Shown: one piece after another, positions 1-8,900 of the stretch
Position numbering within the stretch: the stretch's first letter is position 1
Layout of the letters: every line of letters starts with the position of its first letter
Origin: Clostridia bacterium
GTDB taxonomy: Bacteria; Bacillota; Clostridia; Peptostreptococcales; Anaerovoracaceae
Reading direction: 5' to 3'
DNA: 12,542 nt
NCBI GenBank assembly: GCA_024682015.1
Contig: JAIKZT010000049.1
Coordinates: forward strand, 1-12,542
The notes under the pieces: generated by a model
Databases searched by the model: none
What the model was told of the DNA's origin: nothing
Seen by the model: only the letters and a program-made list of their open reading frames with translations
Made by a program: the position numbers and the translations under genes

Positions 1-2970
1 AGCTGGATGTGCCCGAATCCGAGCGGCTATGCGCTCGAATGGACGGATGCTTTCCCCATCACCTGCGACGGCGTATGGGAGATCTCCTACAGCGATCCCT
101 TCGGCACGGTGCATGAGGAGATCGTTGAACTCACCGACGTATTCGGAAACTACGGCATTCAGCTCGACTTCTCGACGCTGGACTATACGACGGAGCCTGT
201 AGCGGTCACGGCCACGCAGGCTGCCGGCTTCGCCTCGCTCGGCCAGCCAGACCTTTCTGAAAGCTGGGGATTTGCCTACGGGCAGAAGAGCCTTACGATC
301 GAGGCGGAAGAGAACAGCACGATACGCATCTTCAGCTTCGAGCCAGGTCTGACGGCAGGGTACTGGTACGACGACGTTGCCGATGTCCTCGACATCCACG
401 TGACCAACATCGTTCAGCCGGTGCCCGAGGCCACGGTCTGGCTGTACTTCGAATCGCTGCAGAACGCGTTTATCGCGGGGTCACCCGAGCAGCCCACCGG
501 AGAGATCCCGGGCGCGGTCACAGTCTATTACCGCACGGACCGCGAAGTCAGCCCGTCCAGTCCCGACAGCCTGGTGATCCGGCCGGGAGATGCCGGCGAC
601 TTCTCGTTTGCCTATTACGATGCGGTCTCGAACGCTGATTACACCATTACCGGCAACTTGAGCGATTACGGGATCGTCCTTGCGGCGGATCCCGACGCGG
701 CAGACCACGTGGATACGGAAGCGCCTTCCATCGATCACGTGGCCATCTGGGCCATGCAGGGCGGCGTTTTCAGCCAGGCCAATTCCTTCAACGGCGCCGC
801 GGATGAAGCTGCCATCACGGACGCTTTCTCGGAGAATACGACGGGCTGGGCGCAGGGTTACGACCTCGTGCTGAACGCCTCCGATTACTCCAAATGGAAG
901 CTGCTGGCGTTCGCGGCGCAGCCCACCGAGGTGAGCTTCACAAGTACTGGAGACGCCCTGGAAGGCGTAGCCATCCAGGCCAACAACGTGCTCCTGACGG
1001 AGGAACTGGCAGGCGACGTGTACATCGTCTGCGTCGACAACGCGGCTGCGGAGACGGGCGCTGCTGCCGACAATTTCACCTGCATCAAGATACCATACAG
1101 CGCCTTGCGCTTCGATAATCAGGCGCCGGAGATCTTCCATACCGACAACTCGGCCACGGATCTCTACGAGCGCGTCGTCTACCTGAGAGGGACGGACGAT
1201 CATACGGACGCGTCCGTCATCGCCTTCAGTGGCGAGGGCGTGGAGCTCAATCCGGGCACCGATGCGGATCATCCCGCCTCGGTCTGGCCGTACCGCGTGG
1301 TCTTCCATCAGAACGGCAGCCTGCTGGTGACGGCGAAAGACCAGGCGGGCAACACGTCCAGCCTGCCCATCGATGTCGACAACATCGACAGCCGCACGCC
1401 GACGCTGTCCGTCACCTGGTCGCCCTGCTTCAAGGACGAGGATACGGGCGAGATGATCGAATCGTCGCCGACGGCCGGCCCTGTGAACCTGGACGTCATC
1501 GCCCACGTCACGAGCAACATGCCGATCTACGACGTCAAGGCGACGGTCATCGGCACATCCCCCGACGTTCCCGAACTGCGCGAAGAAGCCGAGGTGTACT
1601 TCGCCGACAAGGTAGACACTTCTTACCCGGCCTACGGACCGACGGTGGCCGGCGCTTTCGACGACCAGCTGGTGAGCATCTACTTCCGCGGCAGCGGCGA
1701 GGTGCCTCACTATCCCGATCCAGCGCAGCCCGACTACGTGATGGTCCCGTACGATCAGGAGGTCATGGTCCGCGTGTACGCGCCCAACGGCCAGAGCGCC
1801 GCGGTAACGCTTACGCTGCCCGGCGGCACCATCGACCAGGTCTCCCCGGACGTCTGGTTCGAATACGAGCCCGTCGTCAGAGAGGGCTTCGAGGACGCGT
1901 ATCAGGAGAAGGTGAAGGCCCTGTTCGACGAGGACGTCTACTGCATCGGCGGTCCCGGCGTCGTTCCCGGCAATACGGTCTACAGCGCGGCGAACCCCTA
2001 CGTGGTAACGCTTACGGACATGGAAGAGACGGGCGCCTACACGTTCGTCGACATGGCGGGCAATCTGCTGCCGGATCCGAACGATCCTGGCGCAAGGCCC
2101 GTCACGTTCAAGGCCGATAGCGGTATGATCATCGACAGCAGCGCGCCGGTCCTTTCCCTGGAGACACCGGGCGCGGCTTCGGGCGAAGAATACCGGGCCG
2201 AGCTTCGCTTCACGGACGACCGCAGCTACTTTAGGCTCGAGGTAACGGGTCCTGCCGCGGTCACCGTCGGCGCGGCGGGAAGCCCCCAGACGGATGCGGA
2301 CGGCAATACCTATTGGGTCATCCCGCTGACCCTGGCGAGCACCGGCAACTTCACCGCGGTCGGCTTCGACAAGGCCGGCAACGCGGCGAGACTGGTGTTC
2401 ACCGTGGACAGCGGCGACCTGACGCCGCCCATCATGAGCTTCAGTCCCTCCACCGTGACCCTGACCGAGGGCGCATCAGCCGCGGAGCTTACGGAGAAAC
2501 TGGAGGCGGGCATCGCCCTGTGGGACAACGGCACCGGCGAAGCCGACCTGCGCGCGTCGCTCATCTGCGACGACTCCGCAGTCCAGCTGAACCGGCCGGG
2601 CGTCTACACCGTCATTTACACCGCAGCGGACAATGCCGGCAACGTTGCCACGGCCGCGCGCTCCGTGAAGATCATCAGCGCGTCGCTCCCGGCGGTCACC
2701 GTCGACGGCGATCCGACAGAACTGAACGGCACGCTCAGCATCAGCGTCGGCAGGCACCAGCTGTCCGTCGGCAACCTGCAGATCCCGGGTGAACCCTGCA
2801 GGGTCATCCTCGTCAAGGGCCGGTGGTCGGAAGGCCAGCTGAAGCTCGTCGATGAGGGGCTTGCCGTAGATGAGAGCGGCTGGTTCGATCTGGACGCGGA
2901 AGGCTTCTACACGCTGTACATCCTCACCCAGTCCAGGCAGTCCTACCGCACGTTGCTCTACGCAGAGTAA
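1..2970 (+). CDS. Giant secreted Ig-like-repeat surface protein, 3' part (5' end outside window)
   Basis: The frame is open from the first base, and the first Met (base 7) has no ribosome binding site or signal peptide, so I read this as the last 989 codons of a longer gene. Codons below count from base 1. The sequence is Thr/Ser/Asp/Gly/Val-rich and strand-like, with almost no Lys. D-x-A-G-N motifs, typical of the last strands of bacterial Ig-like domains, occur at codons 447 (DQAGN), 684 (DMAGN), 790 (DKAGN) and 877 (DNAGN). Domain boundaries marked by APSI, APEI, TPTL, APVL and PPIM lie near codons 241, 375, 463, 717 and 808. Codons 807-893 look like a DUF5011-type Ig domain, ending in GVYTVIYTAADNAGN followed by a closing strand. 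The last 95 codons form a different C-terminal beta module. No SLH, LPXTG or hydrophobic tail is visible, so retention at the surface would need a partner. The role is structural or adhesive by inference; no catalytic motif was seen. Gene 2 starts 18 bases downstream, which suggests one operon. Confidence 0.85.
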   Translation, partial: SWMCPNPSGYALEWTDAFPITCDGVWEISYSDPFGTVHEEIVELTDVFGNYGIQLDFSTLDYTTEPVAVTATQAAGFASLGQPDLSESWGFAYGQKSLTIEAEENSTIRIFSFEPGLTAGYWYDDVADVLDIHVTNIVQPVPEATVWLYFESLQNAFIAGSPEQPTGEIPGAVTVYYRTDREVSPSSPDSLVIRPGDAGDFSFAYYDAVSNADYTITGNLSDYGIVLAADPDAADHVDTEAPSIDHVAIWAMQGGVFSQANSFNGAADEAAITDAFSENTTGWAQGYDLVLNASDYSKWKLLAFAAQPTEVSFTSTGDALEGVAIQANNVLLTEELAGDVYIVCVDNAAAETGAAADNFTCIKIPYSALRFDNQAPEIFHTDNSATDLYERVVYLRGTDDHTDASVIAFSGEGVELNPGTDADHPASVWPYRVVFHQNGSLLVTAKDQAGNTSSLPIDVDNIDSRTPTLSVTWSPCFKDEDTGEMIESSPTAGPVNLDVIAHVTSNMPIYDVKATVIGTSPDVPELREEAEVYFADKVDTSYPAYGPTVAGAFDDQLVSIYFRGSGEVPHYPDPAQPDYVMVPYDQEVMVRVYAPNGQSAAVTLTLPGGTIDQVSPDVWFEYEPVVREGFEDAYQEKVKALFDEDVYCIGGPGVVPGNTVYSAANPYVVTLTDMEETGAYTFVDMAGNLLPDPNDPGARPVTFKADSGMIIDSSAPVLSLETPGAASGEEYRAELRFTDDRSYFRLEVTGPAAVTVGAAGSPQTDADGNTYWVIPLTLASTGNFTAVGFDKAGNAARLVFTVDSGDLTPPIMSFSPSTVTLTEGASAAELTEKLEAGIALWDNGTGEADLRASLICDDSAVQLNRPGVYTVIYTAADNAGNVATAARSVKIISASLPAVTVDGDPTELNGTLSISVGRHQLSVGNLQIPGEPCRVILVKGRWSEGQLKLVDEGLAVDESGWFDLDAEGFYTLYILTQSRQSYRTLLYAE

Positions 2971-2973
2971 GAG

Positions 2974-2980
2974 AAGGAGG
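2974..2980 (+). promoter_or_regulatory. Strong Shine-Dalgarno for the SLH protein gene
   Basis: AAGGAGG lies 8 bases before the ATG at 2989, inside the 18-base gap after the gene 1 stop. It fixes the start of gene 2. The gap is too short to hold a promoter or terminator, so gene 2 is probably expressed from an upstream promoter together with gene 1. Confidence 0.85.
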
Positions 2981-2988
2981 CGGAAGAA

Positions 2989-5900
2989 ATGAAACATCTC
3001 AAACGGTTCCTGAGCATACTGCTCTGCGCAGCGCTGATGCTGCCCCAGGCGGCCACTGCCGTCCAGGCTATGGATGGAAACCTCTACCAGCTGGACGACG
3101 GCTACATCGTCGTAACGGTGTCCGGCGACAACGGCGGTTTCCACATCGCCACCGAGGAAGGCAGCATCCTGAAAAAATCGGATAACAACAAAGACCTGCT
3201 CTACCGCAGCGGGCGCTACGACACCTCTTTCGTCTCCTTTAAGGTCGGCGAGGGAAGCGGCGCCCGGGAGTACCTGTTCGGCGGCTCCTACCCCGACAAG
3301 AACTCCTCGGCCATGCAGGTGCAAAAGGACAGCAACGGCAGGATCGTCGCGCAGTGGAGCGTGGAGGGCATCACCTTCACGCAGGCCATCGAACTGCCGA
3401 ATCCGGATGCGGACAACCACGGCATGGTGGCCATCTCTCTGGGCGCGTCGGGCACGACGGAGAAAGTCCGGGCCCGCGTCCTGCTGGACACCAGCCTCGG
3501 CGGCCAGGACTTCGCTTACTACCAGATGGTCACCGACGCGGGGAACAGCACGCTGAAGACGGAGCAGACCCTGCCCGGCAGCGAGAGGCTCAGAAGCTTC
3601 TACGCGGTCGACGACATCGCTGACCCGGCCATCACGGCTTATACCGTTTCCGAAAATGTCCCGGAAAAGGTATCGGTGGCTCACTGGAACGATCTGGCGA
3701 GCACGCTGTTCGAGTTCGACCCGAACCCGGCGCTGACCTTCACGAACGCCGTCAATACCTATCTGACGGCGGACAGCGCCTGCGCGCTGTATTACGACCT
3801 GTCCGAAGGGCCCGTCACGACCTATTACGGCGTCTATTCCAACCGCAAGGTGGACCTGAGCCGAAACGTGGCCGTGAACATGAACGTGCCCCTGCGGCTG
3901 GCCCTGAACGCGGAGCGCACGGATTACGAACGCCAGAGCGAGCAGGGCATCGCGGACTTCTCCGTCAACGTTTCGGCGGAGAACTTCGCGGGTGACACCG
4001 CCCAGGACTACGATACCGTCATCATGGCCATCTACACCACGAGCAATCTTCGCCCGCTGGACAACTACGGCCAGCCGCTGGAGGGCGTCAATTTCGACAG
4101 CTCCGAGCCGGTCAAGATCTCCTCGAATAGCTTCAAGGTGGGGGATACCATCACCCGGCCGCTGTACTTCGAGGCGAAGCCTTTGGAGAGCGCTTCCTAT
4201 GAGCGGATCACCGTCTGCGTCTACAAGACGGAAGGGGACAGCGCCGAGCTTGTGAACGAAAACCTGCTCGGACAGAAGGTGAGCTACATCCTGCTTCCGG
4301 GCAGCGACGGCAACATTCCGCGGGTCACGTTCAACCAGATGGAGCCGGGTACGGTGTACTCCTCCGGCACGCGGCATCTGTACGTGGCGGTGGGCAACGC
4401 CGCTTTCCTGGAGACGTCTCTGCAGAAAGGCGACTGCGAATTCCTCGTCTATAACAGCGACGACAGCGAAAAGACCCCCATCCGGGTCGATTCGAACACC
4501 ATCACCTTCAACGAAGGCATAGCGGACATCGTTCTCGACGACGACCTCGTGGACCCCGAAGGCAACAAGGCCGCCCTGACGAAGGGCAGCTGGTACCTGC
4601 AGCTGGAGTGGTCGGACGGCGCGGTCTCCGGCGGCCTCGTGACGGAGCAGTACCAGAAGCAGACCGCCCAGGTGCTGCAGTTCGCGGTGTCCGACGAGGA
4701 GAAGTACCGCAACGATCTCTACGGCATCCTGGCAGTCGCCAAGTACGGCACCCCCGCGTCCGTGGATGACCCGCTTCACTACGTGCTGATGTCCTTCGCC
4801 AGCGAAGACGATTTCAAGGCCTTCTCCGCCAAGGACAAGGCCTATCAGAACGGCAAGTACAAGGACGAGGTGAACTATAAAGAGATCCCGCTCGTGCTGC
4901 GCGGCCAGTTCATCGGGGACAAGCGGTACAAGTTCAACGACGAGAACGGCAAGCTGAAGGGATTCTACTATTACACCGCCGTCAGCAAGAAGACCGTCGA
5001 CGACAAGACCCGCGAGACGAAGGTCGACAACATGGTCACCATCAACAACTGCCTCGACTTCGAAGGCGGCACGATGACCATCTACTACGAGGATTACGCG
5101 AAAGGCGCTTTTGCGAAGGATTCCGCCATCTGCGTGGAGTTCGACGGCGAATTGTACACCTCCGACGAGCGCAGCTCCGTCTGGACCGGCAAAGCGGCCC
5201 TGACGAAGCTGCAGCAGGGGTTCGATTTCAGCCTGATCACCTACGATAAGAACGGCAACCGGACGAACGCCAATTCGACCGCCCAGCCCATCACCCTCAT
5301 CTGGCCAAATCTCTACAGCTTGGCGCAGAAACTGGCCGGCATGGTCTTCAAACTCGCCTACGGCCAGCTCGGCGTGATGAAGGACGGCGATGAGGAGATC
5401 GGACGGGTCATCTCCTTCTCGGCGAGCCTGTCGCTGAAGTTCATGCGCAGTCCCGCGGACGATGACACCGACCAGGGCACGGCCAGCTACTTCGGCCGCA
5501 TGCAGGAACTCTGGAAGGATTGGCGCGGCGCCAGCATCTATCAGTACGCTTACAACGGCGGACGGTACGAAAAACTGACGACGCTCGACATGAACGACTC
5601 GGATACGAGCGGCAACAACAAGAAGGGCGTCGCGGCCTCCGTCATGGTCAAGGACATCCTGTTCGGCTGCGGGGAAGGCTTCGTCGGCCTGAACTTCACC
5701 GTGTCCGTGGGCGTCAAGAACATGATCGAGGGACTGCCCAACATCACGGGCGTTCTGACCGTCAACACCATCAACGACTGGTCCTTCGGCCTGAGCGGCA
5801 GCATGCAGCTCTCGAGTTTCTCGCTGGAGGCTTCGCTGAGCTTCAAGAGCCGCAACGACGTGCCCATCCCCGATTCCCTCTACTTCTTCGTGGGAGGGTT

Positions 5901-8900
5901 CAAACCCGGCCTCAACATCGACGGCTGCGGCGTGGTCTGGCTCACCGGCGGAGGCGGAGGCGTGTCGAACATCTACGACACGATCTTCATGACGTCGGGC
6001 GTGCCGCCCCTGAAACTGATCCTCGCGGCATCGTTCAGCATCGTGCAGATCCTGGACGGCAAGGCGAAACTCGAGGTGTCGCTGTCCGGCATCAACCTGC
6101 AGGCCACGAACCTGAAGATCGCTGATTCCATTACCGTCATCAAGCAGATCCAGCTGGGTCTGTGGTGGTATCCCGACTTGAAACTGCAGGCAAGCATCTA
6201 CGTGGACCTGTTCGAGAAGACCATCGCCGGCAACGGATACATCATCCTTTTGGGGAAGGAGTACAACGACTGGTTCTTCGAGATGTTCGCCCGTGTGCGT
6301 CTGCAGGTGCCCGAGTCGATCCCCGTGGTCGGCGGCACGACGATCGCAGGGTGCGATGTGGGCATCTCCACGAAGAAGATCTGGGGCGCCATCGAGGTCC
6401 TGAGCGTAAAGGTCGGCCTCACCTATTACTGGGGCGAGAGCAGCGTCCACATCGGCACAGGCGGCAATTACGCCAAACCCACGTATCCGTCCCTGCTGAC
6501 GCTGAACGACTACCAGGGTGAGCCTATCGACTTCCCGGTGGCCTATGATCCCGAGACGGGCCGCACGCTGTACGCGCACGTGGGAACGAACTTCGATCCC
6601 GGCGTGCCGGCGCAGGTCCTGTCCGACGGCGACCTGATGCTGATGGCTGCCAAGGGCGCCTGGTCCACGATCGACAAGACGACGCACAAGTTCAACCTGG
6701 GCGAGTTCAACGCGGACAACGCCAGCACCATGGTGCAGGTGAACTACGCGGCGGGCAGTTTGGCCGAGGCGAGATCCCTGGCCAGCGGCTTCGCGGTGAC
6801 GGAGAACCAGGACGGTACGGGCGCCAGACTGCCGCTGAAGTGGTACGAGGACGTGCCCAGGCAGCATGAAGGCGAGACGGATGAAGCTTACGAGGCCCGC
6901 GTCGCGGCCGATCTGGCTGCGAACGAGACTGCCAACGCCAACATCACCTGGAACAAGGATACGGGCGTGGCGACGATAGGCTTTACCGTTACGGACAGCG
7001 CGTATTTCGACAGGAACTGGTATCTGCACACCAGCAGGCTGGCGGACGTCATCCTGTACAACGTGAACGAACTGCCCGCGCTGACGGACGTGAGCGCGCA
7101 GATCGCGACGGATCCCGGCGACCCCGATACCCGCCTCATCAAGGCGAATTGGGCCGGCAGCAGGCTGGACGATCTGGACAGTATCAGCTTCTACCTCTGC
7201 GAGACCACGGATCCCGAGGATCCCGGCTACGGCATCGGCACGACGCAGGATACGGCTTCTGGCGAGGCAGTCTTCGAGCTCCTGCCGGATCTGCCCAGCG
7301 GCAATTACTTCATCCGAGCGGTCTACGCGAAGGATGAGCAGCTGAACGCCATGCTCTACAGCGCGGACAACGCCGACGCGGCGGCCTATCCCGCCAGGAT
7401 CGTCGTTTCGAACAGCTACGAGCCTTCGGAGATCGCCTCTGCGGCGGCTGCGGCTTCCGGCGACCTGAAGTACAGCGTCTCGGTGCCCTACACGGACGAC
7501 GCCCGCACGAAGGGTTACCTGGCTACCGTCTACAACCCGGACGGCACGCCCACGACGGTGCAGGATCTGCGCTTCGACAAGGCTGAAGCCGGCGCCACTG
7601 ACTTTGAAGTGGGCGGCAGCTACACCGCGCGCGTGCCCAAGGGCAACGATCCCAACGCGACGGAATTCGACATGGTCACGACCGGCCTTACCGGCGGACA
7701 GAGCTACTATGTGGGGATCACCCCCTTCAACGAAATGGATACCGATGGGGACGGCGAACCGGACCGCCTCGTCCGCGGCGCCGAGTACGCGACGGCGGTG
7801 ATGCCGCTGCCTGTGGCGCGGACCCCGCAGCTGACCCTCACCGGCGGCGGCAAGACGCTCCTCAACACGAAGGATGCTGCCAACGACGTCATGCAGGCTA
7901 ACGCGGACGGCACGACGACCATCGTGAACAGCAATGCGCAGACGGTCTTTACGGCCAGCAGCCTGAGCCTGACGGCGACGTTCGACGAAGCCGTGACGGG
8001 CATGTGGACGCTGGACGATGGCGACCTGTGGGAGCTGCCCGAGGGCGTAAGGCCTCCCGGCGGGTTCATCACCGGGATGACGTCGGCCATCGAACTGACC
8101 GATCTGACGGAGGGCAGCCACCAGCTCACCATCACGGGACAGGCGGATGAAGACGGCGACGCCTTCTCCGCGACGTATGCCTTCGACGTGGATACCACTG
8201 CGCCGAGGCTGCTGCTCAGCTCTCCGTCCAGCGGCGCGCCCTTCGGCGAGAACGGCGCCATCACCGTGGCCGGCATCACGGACAGCGACGCTTCGCTCTG
8301 CTACCGGCTGAACGGCGGCGTTGAGAACGTGCTGGCCTTAAGCCCGGATAACGACGGCGTGTTCAGCTGCCAGATCGCGGTCCCGGACTTTGACAGTGCG
8401 GCGACCCATACCATTGAACTGTACGCCGTGGACCCGAATGGCAATAAGACGGCGCCGCAGGCCATGACGCTCATGCATCCGGGCTTCGGCGACCTCTCGT
8501 CCATCCTCGTGATGGCGGACGGCGCGATCCCGACGGACGGCGTCATCCGCACGGATGCGGACGCGGCAGGCGTTCCCCTGAAGGTGATGGGCGTCACTTC
8601 GGGCGGCAAGAGCTTCGCCGTCGATCCGGAGAGGATCACGTGGCGCAGCTTAGCCGCAGAGGGCTCGATCTCGGTCAGCCCCGAGGGCAAACTGAGCTAT
8701 CTGGCCGGCTCCAAGGGCTTTGTCGAAGGACTCCTGGAGGTCTCGGAAGGCGCGTATCTGAAAGCGGCTCTGGCGCTCAACGCGGACAGCGCCATGAATG
8801 CGGTGCGCGTATCCCACTCGACCGGCGGTACGGCTGTCGGCGGCGGTGAATACGCTGCCGGTGAGACGGTCACCCTGACGGCGGCGCCGGATGCGGGCTA

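Noticed and set aside
7..2970. ATG at base 7 as the true start of gene 1
   Set aside because: The frame stays open to base 1, there is no Shine-Dalgarno, and the product would lack a signal peptide although the rest is clearly an exported protein. The gene most likely starts upstream.
2476..8121. A 1881-codon open frame on the minus strand spanning the end of gene 1 and most of gene 2
   Set aside because: It is in codon register with the sense genes, so its stops would correspond to sense TTA, CTA and TCA codons, which this GC-rich genome avoids. Its product is Arg/His/Val-rich with no domain, and it crosses two well-supported genes. The same holds for the minus-strand frames at 481-1710, 8650-10470 and 11083-12213.
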